Origin: Thalassospira sp. ER-Se-21-Dark
GTDB taxonomy: Bacteria > Pseudomonadota > Alphaproteobacteria > Rhodospirillales > Thalassospiraceae
Direction: 5' to 3'
Length of the DNA stretch: 64,000 bases
NCBI RefSeq assembly: GCF_017922435.1
Contig: NZ_VDEZ01000001.1
Coordinates: 372,001 to 436,000, forward strand
Position 1 is the first letter of the stretch. Each line of letters starts with the position of its first letter. The notes beneath the pieces are model-generated. The model saw nothing but the letters and a program-made list of their open reading frames with translations, was not told the DNA's origin and did not search any database. The translations under genes were made by a program, and so were the position numbers. Shown piece after piece: positions 7,237 through 16,319 of the stretch.

Positions 7237-9216
7237 TCACCCCAGCGGCCAGGGAAGTTCAATCAGGTCCTGAAGCATCCCTGCCGGGAAATCGAGAACC
7301 AGCGACCATGCAAGAATGCAAAGCCCGATAACCGCCAACCCGGTCAAAAGCAGTGTCAAAAGCCAGGACGCGTTGGCCTTGATCCGGAGGAAGGCAATAA
7401 AGAAGCCGGTAATTGCAATCAGGAACCCAAACACCGCCGTTCCGACCACCAAGCCTGCAACCCACAGCACGTAGTGCCAAAGACCGGCGGTTGGTTTCAC
7501 ATCCTGATGATCAAGATCATATTCATGGTCGAAATTGGCGGCATGTGAGGCGGGTGATGACACCAGCTGCCAAATCAGGATGGCCGACGCGATCAACATC
7601 ACAACCGACACAGCACCGGTAAAGACGCTGCCAAGGAAGGAATGCTGGGTTGCATCCCAAATGCCAAAAGCAAAGAAGGCAAAAAGTCCGCCAGCAAACA
7701 TGATTTGCGGCCAGCGTTTCGGATTATGCGAATGGTTGCTTTCTTCTTCTTCAACCGGGTTTGCCGGGTGTTTGCGCATGCCCATCAGAACCGAAATGAT
7801 GGTCAGGGCTGCGATAATCAGCACACCAGGGCGTGTCAAAAATTCCCAATTGTAGAATTGCAACGCCTGATAAAGGTAAGTCTCGGTATTGGAAGCAAGG
7901 ACAAAGCCGATCAAAAATGCCGGACGCGGCCAGCCAAAGCGCTTCATCAGCACACCAAGAACACCAAGCACCAACAACGCAATCATGTCTGACAGCGAAC
8001 GCGTTGCCTGAAACGCGGCAAAGCAGATCACTGTAATCATGAACGGTGCAAGATAGCCGTATTTGATGGTCGTCAGACGGGATACAAACGGTGAAATCAG
8101 CAACGCGCCACCGGCACCAACCACGTTGGCAATCGCAAGCGACCAGATAATCGTGTAGGTGATATCAAGGTCACGCCCGACCATTGCAGGGCCGGCTTCA
8201 AGACCAATCAGCACCATCCCGCCAAGGAAAACAGCCATGCTGCCCGAACCGGGAATACCAAACAGCAAGGTCGGGACAAGCCCACCGCCTTCCTTGGCAT
8301 TATTGGCACTTTCCGGCGCCAGAACACCTCGAATGTCGCCCTTGCCAAACTGGGATTTGTCTTTTGCAGTCTGGACGACATGACCATAGGCAATCCAGTC
8401 GACGACACTTCCGCCAAGACCGGGCAAAGCGCCAACGATACTGCCAAGACCGGCGCAACGCAGGCAAAGCCATTTGTGACGTATCATATCGCGAACACCG
8501 TCCCGCCATCCCAGGCCAAGCGTGCCCTTGTCTGAAATAGATCGATTTTGCCGGCAAAGATCGATGATTTCAGGAAACGCGAACATGCCCAGACCGACGA
8601 TGACAAGCGGCAGGCCATCCATCAAATAAACGGAGTCAAAACTCATGCGGAGTTCGCCGGTCGCGGGTGCCGCGCCAAGTGCGCCCAACAACAAACCAAG
8701 GCCCGCAGCAATAACGCCCTTTGGCAGGCTCTGACCGGCAAGAACGCCAACCATCGACAAACCAAGAACAGCCAGCATGAACAGCTCGGCCGAGCCAAAT
8801 GCCAGAATAAGAGGCCGTGCAATCACAACGAAGCCGGTAAGGATAACGGCCCCAACCAGACCACCGACCAATGATGCCGAAAATGCAGCGCCCAGCGCCC
8901 GGGCACCATGGCCCTTTTTCGCCAATGGAAATCCATCAAGAACGGTTGCCTGTGATGCACTTGATCCCGGTATCCCCATAAGGACCGAAGTGAAGGTGTC
9001 CGAGGTTGGGATAACCGCGACAAGACCGATCAGCATGGCAAGGGCCGAGATTTGATCCATGCCATAGATGAAGGGCAACAGAAGAGACAGCCCGACAATT
9101 CCACCCAAACCGGGCAAAATACCAACAACCATGCCCATTCCAACACCTAGCAAAAGATAGATCAGATGGGTTGGTTGCGCGAAATGAGCCAGCGCGGTCA
9201 TCATTGCATCAAGCAT
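7237..9216 (-). CDS. Tripartite tricarboxylate transporter, fused TctA-TctB membrane permease
   Basis: This 659-residue polytopic protein takes up a tricarboxylate together with the periplasmic binding protein TctC, using an ion gradient. Residues 1 to about 490 are TctA (ALAHFAQPTHLIYLLLGVGM, GILPGLGGIVGLSLLLPF, and the second half with GALPGLGGSVVDWIAYGH). After a charged linker (EEEESNHSHNP), residues from about 510 form a TctB-like domain with four hydrophobic segments. The two subunits are usually separate genes, with TctB before TctA; here they are fused in A-B order. A ribosome site (GGAG) precedes the ATG at 9216. It lies between tctC and prpF, with a hairpin terminator upstream that probably lowers its expression. 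Confidence 0.93.
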   Translation of the reverse strand: MLDAMMTALAHFAQPTHLIYLLLGVGMGMVVGILPGLGGIVGLSLLLPFIYGMDQISALAMLIGLVAVIPTSDTFTSVLMGIPGSSASQATVLDGFPLAKKGHGARALGAAFSASLVGGLVGAVILTGFVVIARPLILAFGSAELFMLAVLGLSMVGVLAGQSLPKGVIAAGLGLLLGALGAAPATGELRMSFDSVYLMDGLPLVIVGLGMFAFPEIIDLCRQNRSISDKGTLGLGWRDGVRDMIRHKWLCLRCAGLGSIVGALPGLGGSVVDWIAYGHVVQTAKDKSQFGKGDIRGVLAPESANNAKEGGGLVPTLLFGIPGSGSMAVFLGGMVLIGLEAGPAMVGRDLDITYTIIWSLAIANVVGAGGALLISPFVSRLTTIKYGYLAPFMITVICFAAFQATRSLSDMIALLVLGVLGVLMKRFGWPRPAFLIGFVLASNTETYLYQALQFYNWEFLTRPGVLIIAALTIISVLMGMRKHPANPVEEEESNHSHNPKRWPQIMFAGGLFAFFAFGIWDATQHSFLGSVFTGAVSVVMLIASAILIWQLVSSPASHAANFDHEYDLDHQDVKPTAGLWHYVLWVAGLVVGTAVFGFLIAITGFFIAFLRIKANASWLLTLLLTGLAVIGLCILAWSLVLDFPAGMLQDLIELPWPLG

Positions 9217-9282
9217 TTGGAAACTCCGTCAAAAGACAAAGTTCGCCCGTTCCCTTAAAACGACCAGACAGTCGAAGGGTGA

Positions 9283-9310
9283 AAAAAGCGGGGTGGACTA
9301 GGCCACCCCG
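9283..9310 (-). terminator. Intrinsic terminator downstream of tctC, within the operon
   Basis: On the minus strand the arms CGGGGTGG (9310-9303) and CCACCCCG (9296-9289) flank a 6-nt loop and are followed by CTTTTTTC. It falls between the tctC stop and the tctAB start. A partial terminator here would make the periplasmic binding protein more abundant than the membrane permease, a common arrangement for binding-protein transporters. Confidence 0.85.
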
Positions 9311-9339
9311 ATCAGGATACGGGAGACTTCAGATTTTAA

Positions 9340-10440
9340 TTAGAACTGCACCGAATACTTCTCGGTCAGCCATTTTTGGACCCACTCACGAGCATCTTCA
9401 GGAACGTTTACAGCCGTGCGGAAAATGCGTTCTGCAGGCTCGCCAACGATCTGTTTGTACTCGCCAAGGGTTGCCTGTCGATCAGCCACAAAGCTCTCAT
9501 CTTCGGTGGCAAGCTGTGCCGCGTCACGATACGCCTGGACGATTTCTTCAGGTGTGTCTTTTGGCAAAAAGACCATCTTCTGCGCAGGGAAACCGGCAAT
9601 GAAGAATGCTTTGTACGCTTCCCATGCCGGGCCTGAAGGCTTTTCACCCTTCATTTTCTCATATGCTTCCGGGAAGCTCGGCAGATCAGGGAATGACGGA
9701 TCGCGTACGATGTTGCCATCGTCATCCAGTGCCCCCCATGAGAACAACGGAACAGCACTTCCGATATCAACAAGCGGCCGGACGTTATTAATGAAAGCCG
9801 AAGACGTCTGGTAATCGATATTGACCTCGCCGCGCTCAAAGGCAAGACGACCGGCCCCGCGGCCCTTCATGCCAAAGACCGCATCAACATCAAGTCCCAG
9901 CAGTTCAAAGGCAAGCAACGGAACGAGATCAAGGGATGTCGCCCCCTGGCTGCCATAACGCAACTTGACGTTTTCCAGTGCTTTCATGTCGTCGGCCGAC
10001 TTGAGGCCAAGATCTGAATTCACGTAAACAACACCGCCGGTCGGCGATGCAAGAACAACACGCCAGTCACGCATTTCATATTGTACGCGCTTGTCACGCA
10101 GAAGGTACGGAAACTGGGTAGAGCCGGAAGTACCGATTGCGGTCAATCCATCGGGCTCGGCGCGGGCCTGAAACTGATTGGCACCAGAGGTAGAGCCGCC
10201 ACCCGGAATGTTCTTGACGACAACAGTCGGGCTTCCTGGAAGGAAGACACTGAAATATGGTGCCCAGAAACGGCCCCAGGTATCAGTCCCACCACCTTCG
10301 CCAAACGGAATGATCAGTTCGACGCGGTCTCCCTCGAAATTTGCATCCTGTGCGGTTGCTGTACCGGCAAAGCCAAAGGCAATTGCCGCAGCCGCGCACG
10401 CGGACTTGAATGACAGATTAAAGTTCTTTCCCCATGACAT
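9340..10440 (-). CDS. tctC: TctC-type periplasmic tricarboxylate-binding protein
   Basis: This 366-residue Bug/TctC-family solute receptor delivers its ligand to the TctA-TctB permease. The ATG at 10440 follows GGAGGG and begins a Sec signal peptide with a hydrophobic run (ACAAAAIAFGFAGTATAQ, cleavage probably after ATA). The mature part starts with the family pattern VELIIPFGEGGGTDTWGRF and has VVKNIPGGGSTSGANQ. The longer in-frame ATG at 10533 would put residues ahead of the signal sequence and is rejected. It is the first gene of the minus-strand operon and is divergent from the tctD-like regulator, which probably controls it. The ligand (citrate, aconitate, tricarballylate) is inferred from neighbours. 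Confidence 0.93.
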   Translation of the reverse strand: MSWGKNFNLSFKSACAAAAIAFGFAGTATAQDANFEGDRVELIIPFGEGGGTDTWGRFWAPYFSVFLPGSPTVVVKNIPGGGSTSGANQFQARAEPDGLTAIGTSGSTQFPYLLRDKRVQYEMRDWRVVLASPTGGVVYVNSDLGLKSADDMKALENVKLRYGSQGATSLDLVPLLAFELLGLDVDAVFGMKGRGAGRLAFERGEVNIDYQTSSAFINNVRPLVDIGSAVPLFSWGALDDDGNIVRDPSFPDLPSFPEAYEKMKGEKPSGPAWEAYKAFFIAGFPAQKMVFLPKDTPEEIVQAYRDAAQLATEDESFVADRQATLGEYKQIVGEPAERIFRTAVNVPEDAREWVQKWLTEKYSVQF

Positions 10441-10682
10441 TGGGCGTTCCCTCCATAACGGTTGTTTTATCTCGAATGGAAGGAAAGAAACGGGTGACGC
10501 AGATCGCGCCATCAATTGTCGATTTCCTCCCATTCAGGCTTTCGGCTGTTATTGTTTTTTTCCGGTCGTTGCCGGGAGTGCCGCTTGCCCCTGAAGGAAA
10601 ATCTAAACGAAAAAGCTGTCAGTTAGCTGTCGATGGTCAAATTTTTAATTTTCGCAGCTGTTTTCGATGTTATTTAAGGGAA
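10441..10682. promoter_or_regulatory. Divergent intergenic region between tctC and the tctDE-like genes
   Basis: These 242 bp separate divergent starts and must hold both promoters. The stretch near 10600-10680 is AT-rich and contains a direct repeat of the form AGCTGTC (near 10612 and 10625), a candidate site for the response regulator. No clear sigma-70 boxes were assigned. Confidence 0.4.
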
Positions 10683-11345
10683 ATGCGCATTCTGATCGTA
10701 GAAGACAACCTTGTTCTGGCCGATAAAATCGCTGCTGCTCTTCGGCAGACCGATCATGCTGTCGATATGGTTCATGACGGCGAGGACGCGCTCAACCTTG
10801 TTCTGCAAGAGACGTTCGATCTTCTGATTCTCGATTTATCACTGCCGGGACTGGACGGAATTGAAATTCTAAAAACCGTGCGAGCACGCCAGATCAATTT
10901 GCCGGTTATGATCCTGACCGCGCGTGGTAATCTCGATGAACGTGTTGCCGGTCTGGATGCCGGGGCCGACGATTATATGGTCAAACCTTTCGAATTATCA
11001 GAACTCGAAGCCAGAGCCCGGGCTCTTCTGCGACGCAATATTGGCAAGCGCAATCCCTATATCACGGTTGGAAAACTGTCCTTCAATTCGGTCGACAGAT
11101 CCGTGACGATTGATGGCCAGCCTGTCTCGCTGACACCGCGCGAACGCGGGGTGCTTGAAATTCTGCTGCTAAATATCAGTCAGGTGATCAGCAAGGAAAA
11201 AATCGCCCTGCATCTTTTCGGTTTTGATGATGAAGCCAGCGTAAAATCAATCGAGCTTTACATCAGCCGCCTACGTAAAAAAATTGCTTCAGGTGATGTC
11301 GAAGTCCGCACCATTCGCGGACTTGGTTACATGATTGACGAATGA
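10683..11345 (+). CDS. OmpR-family response regulator (TctD-like)
   Basis: The product is a 220-residue two-component regulator. The N-terminal receiver starts MRILIVEDNLVLADKI (acidic pair at residues 8-9), has the phospho-acceptor Asp in LLILDLSLPG near residue 52, and the conserved Lys in DDYMVKPFELSEL near 102. The C-terminal winged helix has SLTPRERGVLEIL and ends with ELYISRLRKKI...VRTIRGLGYMI. The ATG at 10683 directly follows AAGGGA; an extension to 10434 is open but runs across the divergent promoter region. It overlaps the kinase gene by 4 bp. Placement opposite tctC suggests that it activates the tricarboxylate operon in response to the substrate. Confidence 0.94.
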   Translation: MRILIVEDNLVLADKIAAALRQTDHAVDMVHDGEDALNLVLQETFDLLILDLSLPGLDGIEILKTVRARQINLPVMILTARGNLDERVAGLDAGADDYMVKPFELSELEARARALLRRNIGKRNPYITVGKLSFNSVDRSVTIDGQPVSLTPRERGVLEILLLNISQVISKEKIALHLFGFDDEASVKSIELYISRLRKKIASGDVEVRTIRGLGYMIDE

Positions 11346-12751
11346 ACGAAAACGCCACAGCCATATCCACTTCTTTACGCGCAAGGCTTCTGCGCTGGCT
11401 TTTGCTGCCGGGTTTCTTGCTGACCTTCGGGCTGTTGGCAAAGAACTACCTGACCGTCAGTGAAATGGCCAACCGCATACAGGATCGCCTTCTGGTCGCG
11501 CTGGCGGTGACCATTTCCGAACATGCGATCAATTCAGGCGGGGATCTGTTGTCGCGCGATATTGAATTGTTGCTTGAACAATTCACCCGCGAAAACACCT
11601 ATTACCGCGTTCAGGGCCCAGACGGGGCGTTTGTGACAGGTGATTTCGGCCTCCCACGCCTGCCTGAGGGCGTAACGCTGGAACCCGGTGTTCCCCATTT
11701 CTACAATGCCCATTACCGTAACGAAGACGTGCGCGCGGTCACCATGAAGTACCTGGTCGCCAATCCATCCTCGAACATCTACGGCTGGGTGACCATTGAT
11801 GTCAGCCAGACCCGTCGCGAACGCGACAATCTGATTTATGACGAGCTGCTGGGGTCGACCACAGACTTTCTGGTTTTGATGTTTCTCGGCGGCGTTTTCG
11901 CGTGGATCGGTGTTTCACGCGGGCTTGCGCCACTCAGAAGACTGCAACAGGCAATCCGGCGCAGATCAACGGATGATTTGCGCCCGATCCGCCATGCCAT
12001 GCCCAAGGAAGTCACCGAGGTCGTCAAGTCTCTCAACGCGCTTCTGGCACGTCTCGAAAGCTCCATCACGGCCAATCAACGTTTCATTGCCGACGCATCG
12101 CACCAGCTACGCACCCCTCTTGCGACGGTGCAGGCCGAAGCCGAATGGGCCTTGCGCAATGCAAGCACCCCGGAAGACCGGCAGGCACTTGAACGTATCG
12201 TTGACCAAACCCGACAAACGGCAAGATTGGCCAGCCAGCTTCTCAATCTTGCACGGGTATCCCCCGAAGGACGAAAGGCTGTTCGCTATGAGAAAACCGA
12301 TCTGCTCGCACTTGCTGCCTCGGTAACATCTGGCATGGTCCGTCAGGCAATCCGCCACGATATTGATCTTGGCTTCGACGATCAAAGCGAAGGCATGAAC
12401 TGCCAAATAGAAACCGGCAACGAGGTTTTACTTCAGGAAATGCTGAGCAACCTGATCGATAATGCCATTGTTTATGGCACGCCCGGCACGATAGTCACGG
12501 TTCGGCTGATTGGGGGTGGCGTTGCTGTCGGTCCGGTTCTCGAGGTCGAAGACAATGGCCCGGGGATACCGAAAGAGGATCGCAAAGCAGTTCTGGAGCG
12601 TTTCGTAAGACTTGATGAGCAAAACGGACAAGGCTGCGGTCTTGGTCTCGCTATTGTCAGGGAAGTTGCAGACGCACATCGGGCACGCTTGACACTCGAA
12701 GACGGTAAAGACGGCAAAGGCCTGAAGGTCCGGATCGAATTCCCGCTCTAG
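11342..12751 (+). CDS. Membrane sensor histidine kinase (TctE-like)
   Basis: This 469-residue kinase pairs with the preceding regulator (ATGA overlap). A first membrane helix (LLLPGFLLTFGLLAKNYL, about residues 17-36) and a second (FLVLMFLGGVFAWIGV, about 178-194) enclose a periplasmic sensor domain of about 140 residues. A HAMP-like linker is followed by the phospho-acceptor box DASHQLRTPLATVQAEAEWA near residue 250. The ATPase domain has NLIDNAIVYG, EDNGPGIPKEDR and GCGLGLAIVREV. The order and length match TctE-type kinases that sense tricarboxylates outside the cell. The signal is inferred from context, not visible in the sensor domain. Confidence 0.93.
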   Translation: MNENATAISTSLRARLLRWLLLPGFLLTFGLLAKNYLTVSEMANRIQDRLLVALAVTISEHAINSGGDLLSRDIELLLEQFTRENTYYRVQGPDGAFVTGDFGLPRLPEGVTLEPGVPHFYNAHYRNEDVRAVTMKYLVANPSSNIYGWVTIDVSQTRRERDNLIYDELLGSTTDFLVLMFLGGVFAWIGVSRGLAPLRRLQQAIRRRSTDDLRPIRHAMPKEVTEVVKSLNALLARLESSITANQRFIADASHQLRTPLATVQAEAEWALRNASTPEDRQALERIVDQTRQTARLASQLLNLARVSPEGRKAVRYEKTDLLALAASVTSGMVRQAIRHDIDLGFDDQSEGMNCQIETGNEVLLQEMLSNLIDNAIVYGTPGTIVTVRLIGGGVAVGPVLEVEDNGPGIPKEDRKAVLERFVRLDEQNGQGCGLGLAIVREVADAHRARLTLEDGKDGKGLKVRIEFPL

Positions 12752-12789
12752 GCGTTATTTGCCGCGATTCGCCGACCGATTTGGCAATC

Positions 12790-12816
12790 GGCTGGCACAT
12801 GATGTGCCAGCCTTTA
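12790..12816. terminator. Bidirectional hairpin between the kinase and tcuB-like genes
   Basis: Perfect 10-bp arms GGCTGGCACA (12790-12799) and TGTGCCAGCC (12803-12812) enclose a 3-nt loop and are followed by TTTAA. It lies exactly between convergent genes. Confidence 0.75.
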
Positions 12817-12828
12817 ACGTCATGAAAT

Positions 12829-13959
12829 TCAGATAGTCTTCTTGCTCTGGCAGACACCGACCACCTGTTTGTGATCGTTTTTCTCTACTGCAAAGACAAT
12901 CAGCGCAATCAATCGGTAGAACCCGTGGATAAACTTGCCATAGGGCATCGACAGAAACAGGGTCATCACAACGCCCAGATGAAGGCTCAGCATCATCCCG
13001 ACATAGTGCGTATCACGCACAACCATCAGGCAAAGTCCCGTGAAACTGGTCAAAAACAGCAAAACCAGGAAACTGACATCCATACCTTTATTGGTTTTGC
13101 CTTTCGGGGCAGCATCGGCCTTGGCCTTAAGCATCAAAAGCCCGGCAGGTCCTACAATAAGACCGATCCCGCCAAGGATGCCAAACAGCTTTGGCAGGCT
13201 TAAGTATCCATAGGGTGCGGGAAGATCGAAGCCGTAATGCAATATCGTGGCGCTTGATGTCGCAGCAAAGCACAACATAAAGCCCCAGAAGGTCATTTGA
13301 TGGAACCAACGTCTGGCCATTGATGGCGTCTCTCCGGGATAGGAACAGCCCTGACCATTCCCGCCATCAAGGTATTTGAGGGAAAGTGCATCCTTTATGC
13401 CCTGCATGACGCGCGGATAATCAAGCATCAGCGGACTTGGCAAATTCATTGTCCGCCAGAACTTCACAACCGATCCCACCAGTGCAAGCAAGACAAAGCC
13501 ACCAACGATACCAAACAGGGTCGCCAAAACATTGTGCGAGATGACGCCATAAAATGCATTCTCATGTGCAGCAAAGAAGTCGGCCCCTGTCAAAATGGCG
13601 GACGCCCCGAAAAACAGTGTGATAACGATGACGGACAGAAGACTGACCCAAAGGCCATTATTGGCAAACAGCCGGCCCATAAAGCCCGGCCATGCATAAA
13701 CCCCATAGTTTTCCTGACGGAGCTCGGCCATTGCCGCCGGCACGTTCAGCTGAAATTCGTGCGGCGGCGCATATTGGCAATTGTGGTAACAAGCCCCGCA
13801 GTTGTGGCAAAGATTTGCCAGATAATCGAGCGTGTCCGAATTGAATTCCAACCGCAGCTCCATCGCCTGGAAAACAGCGCAATGCCCCTCGCAATAGCGG
13901 CAGGCATTGCAGATGGTCATCACGCGGGCGGCTTCGGTTGTTTTATCGGTTGAGCGCAT
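12829..13959 (-). CDS. tcuB: TcuB/CitB-like iron-sulfur membrane protein (reoxidises the TcuA flavin)
   Basis: The product is about 376 residues. Its N-terminal part has two ferredoxin-like clusters (CNACRYCEGHC near residue 17 and CHNCGACYHNC near 51), and its C-terminal part has about six membrane helices. TcuB family members take electrons from the reduced flavin of tricarballylate dehydrogenase TcuA and pass them to the quinone pool. The ATG at 13959 was chosen because GAGG precedes it; an upstream in-frame ATG at 14004 lies deeper in tcuA. It overlaps the end of tcuA by 17 bp, so the two are translated together. Haem-binding histidines are plausible in WFHQMTFWGF and LHLGV. Confidence 0.92.
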   Translation of the reverse strand: MRSTDKTTEAARVMTICNACRYCEGHCAVFQAMELRLEFNSDTLDYLANLCHNCGACYHNCQYAPPHEFQLNVPAAMAELRQENYGVYAWPGFMGRLFANNGLWVSLLSVIVITLFFGASAILTGADFFAAHENAFYGVISHNVLATLFGIVGGFVLLALVGSVVKFWRTMNLPSPLMLDYPRVMQGIKDALSLKYLDGGNGQGCSYPGETPSMARRWFHQMTFWGFMLCFAATSSATILHYGFDLPAPYGYLSLPKLFGILGGIGLIVGPAGLLMLKAKADAAPKGKTNKGMDVSFLVLLFLTSFTGLCLMVVRDTHYVGMMLSLHLGVVMTLFLSMPYGKFIHGFYRLIALIVFAVEKNDHKQVVGVCQSKKTI

Positions 13960-15331
13960 AATCGGCAGCCTCGCTTCCTGCAATTCGTCCAAATACATTG
14001 CCAATCGTCATGCCAATCCCGGCAAGATATCCTTGGCCTAATACGTTGCCGGCCATGATTTCCCCGGCCGCAAAGATGTTCGAGCTTTCGGTTCCGTTCG
14101 CCATCTGCATCTGCGCCTTTTCACTGACTTCCACACCGAGATAGGTGAACGTGATGCCAGGTCGCAGCGAATAGGCACTGTAGGGGGGATGATCGAGTGT
14201 GCGCGCCCAGTTGGTTTTGTTCACCGCAAGCCCGTTGGTATGCACGCCGTCAAGCTCGGTATGATCGAACTGTCCCGGTTGAACCGATGCGTTATAGTCG
14301 TTGACGGTTTTCTCAAGTGTTGCCGGGTCTAGACCAATTTTTTCGGCCAATTCACCGATTGTATTGGCAACAACGGGTGGGAAGACCGGCGGCATGAAGG
14401 CACCGCGTGCTTTCTGGTCAATGATGACGTGGGCGACCTGATCAGGCTGATCGGCAACAAGACGCCCCCAGATTGCATAGCGCTTTGGCCAGAAATCTTC
14501 GCCTTCATCGTAAAATCGTTCGGCATTCTTGTTGACCACAATGCCAAGCGACACGCAGTCAACCCGCGTACAAATCCCGCCATCGAACTTTGGCGCGCGT
14601 CCGTCAATTGCAACTGCATGGCATTGATTGGGCTCACCGATCTGTTGGGCGCCGGCGTCCAGCAGAATACGCAGCAAGTCACCCCGGTTATAAGGTGTCC
14701 CACGGATCAGGAAGTTTTCGGCGATGTCACCCCATGCTTCCTTCAGCCATTCAATGTTTGCTTCAAACCCGCCAGCAGCGGCCACAAAGGCCTTGGCCGA
14801 TATCGTATGCTCGCCAACCTGAAGGCTTTTGAATTCTCCGTCTGCAATATCGACGGACGAGACCATCGCATCGTAGTGGACTTCAACGCCAAGCTTCTCG
14901 GCATGGCGATAAAGCGCATTCAACAGCTGCTTGCCGCCCCCCATAAAGAAGGCGTTGGTTCGTCCTAGATGCAGAGTTCCACCCAATGGCGGCTGAAACT
15001 GTACGCCGCGCTGTTCAAGCCAGGCAACCGCCTCTGTCGAATTTCGCAAAGTCATACGCGCCAGGGTTTCGTTTGTCTTGCCCTTCGTCACGCGCATCAG
15101 ATCATCCCAATATTCGGCCTCGTCATAGGTGCCGCTCAGGACTGACAAGGGACCAATATGCATCGGGCGCAAATTACGTGTATGGCGGGTATTCCCGCCA
15201 CGATGAGTCCGAGGCGCACCTTCAAGCAAACAAACACGCGCCCCTTTTTCCGCTGCGACGATTGCTGCAATAAGCCCGGCCTGCCCACCGCCCGCGACAA
15301 GAACATCGTAATGATCAAATCTGGTTTTCAC
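13943..15331 (-). CDS. tcuA: TcuA-like FAD-dependent tricarballylate dehydrogenase
   Basis: This 462-residue flavoprotein of the fumarate reductase/succinate dehydrogenase family should oxidise tricarballylate to cis-aconitate. Residues DVLVAGGGQAGLIAAIVAAE form the FAD Rossmann motif, followed by a cofactor ribose Glu in VCLLEGAP. Other visible parts are HRGGNTRHTRN near residue 45 and the C-terminal NIFAAGEIMAGNVLGQGYL, the second FAD contact. The GTG at 15331 was chosen because GAGAGGTG precedes it and it directly opens into the FAD domain; an ATG at 15403 adds an unrelated 24-residue tail. It is divergent from the GntR gene and pairs with tcuB. The exact tricarboxylate substrate is inferred from the family. 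Confidence 0.92.
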   Translation of the reverse strand: MKTRFDHYDVLVAGGGQAGLIAAIVAAEKGARVCLLEGAPRTHRGGNTRHTRNLRPMHIGPLSVLSGTYDEAEYWDDLMRVTKGKTNETLARMTLRNSTEAVAWLEQRGVQFQPPLGGTLHLGRTNAFFMGGGKQLLNALYRHAEKLGVEVHYDAMVSSVDIADGEFKSLQVGEHTISAKAFVAAAGGFEANIEWLKEAWGDIAENFLIRGTPYNRGDLLRILLDAGAQQIGEPNQCHAVAIDGRAPKFDGGICTRVDCVSLGIVVNKNAERFYDEGEDFWPKRYAIWGRLVADQPDQVAHVIIDQKARGAFMPPVFPPVVANTIGELAEKIGLDPATLEKTVNDYNASVQPGQFDHTELDGVHTNGLAVNKTNWARTLDHPPYSAYSLRPGITFTYLGVEVSEKAQMQMANGTESSNIFAAGEIMAGNVLGQGYLAGIGMTIGNVFGRIAGSEAADYALNR

Positions 15332-15452
15332 AGCACCCGCACCTCTCTTTGTATGTTTTTGGATACTCTTGTATACAATTGTCTGCAAGACTTGTGATTT
15401 CACAAGGCGTGTGTCAAGTTAAAACCAGACAGAACAAAGCAGGTGCCGCTCA

Positions 15453-16103
15453 ATGAGCCCAGATTCCGCCGATCAGCAGCCTCGCAGCGAAGTTGCCTAT
15501 CAGAAGCTTTTGGCAGCGATTCAGCACGGCGAGCTTAAGCCGGGAACCCGAATCCGCGAGGTGGAGGTTGCTGAAAGGTTTGGGATTAGCCGCACCCCGG
15601 TCCGCGATGCCATCCGGCGCCTAGAAAGCGATGGATTGCTTATCCACCTGCCAAGGCACGGTGCGGTGATCCGGGAACTGGATCATCGCGAAGTGATTGA
15701 ACTGTATGAAATCCGCGAAGTTCTGGAAGGAACAGCCGCCCGCTATGCCGCGCGCCACGCATCGGAGCTCGAAATTGCCGAGCTTGAAGACCTCAATGAA
15801 CTGATGCTGAAAAATGGTGATGACCCGGTAAAAGTCGCAGAAGCCAACCGACTGTTCCACCACGCGCTCTATAGAACGGCGAACAATCGTTTTCTGATTG
15901 ATGCACTGAATTCTTTATCGAACTCGATGGCACTGCTTGGCGGCACGACGCTGCAATATACGGACAGACCGCAAAGCGCCTATCAGGAACACAAGAACAT
16001 CATCGACAGCATCCGATCCGGCAACGCCGATCAGGCAGATGCCGATGCGCGACATCACATCCGAAGCGCACAGAGGTTAAGAATCAAGCTGCTACGCGAA
16101 TAA
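15453..16103 (+). CDS. GntR-family transcriptional regulator with FCD domain
   Basis: This 216-residue DNA-binding protein has an N-terminal winged helix (QKLLAAIQHGELKPGTRIRE, then VAERFGISRTPVRDAIRRLE) and an all-helical FCD ligand domain (ELYEIREVLEGTAARYAARHA, with metal-site histidines in NRLFHHALY and DARHHI). FCD regulators usually bind organic acids. It is divergent from tcuA across 121 bp, so it very probably represses tcuAB and is released by a tricarboxylate intermediate. Note that tcuABC clusters in enterobacteria use a LysR regulator, so this is a different control scheme. The ATG at 15453 gives normal family length. Confidence 0.93.
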   Translation: MSPDSADQQPRSEVAYQKLLAAIQHGELKPGTRIREVEVAERFGISRTPVRDAIRRLESDGLLIHLPRHGAVIRELDHREVIELYEIREVLEGTAARYAARHASELEIAELEDLNELMLKNGDDPVKVAEANRLFHHALYRTANNRFLIDALNSLSNSMALLGGTTLQYTDRPQSAYQEHKNIIDSIRSGNADQADADARHHIRSAQRLRIKLLRE

Positions 16104-16319
16104 GGCGTGCAGCTAAGCGTGAAATGGTCGCATACACCCGAATTATTACAATTCAGACGAGTTACTACTTCGGACTGACTTTGAGCGGGATTATTGAGAG
16201 CTACGGAGCAGTGATTACATTCTGTAGACACTACTGTCGCATGCCATAGAATTTGACATTTTTCTCCACCCTAGAGCCTTTTCGCGCTTCGGGAAGAGAT
16301 ATTAGGCTTACGCCAATGA

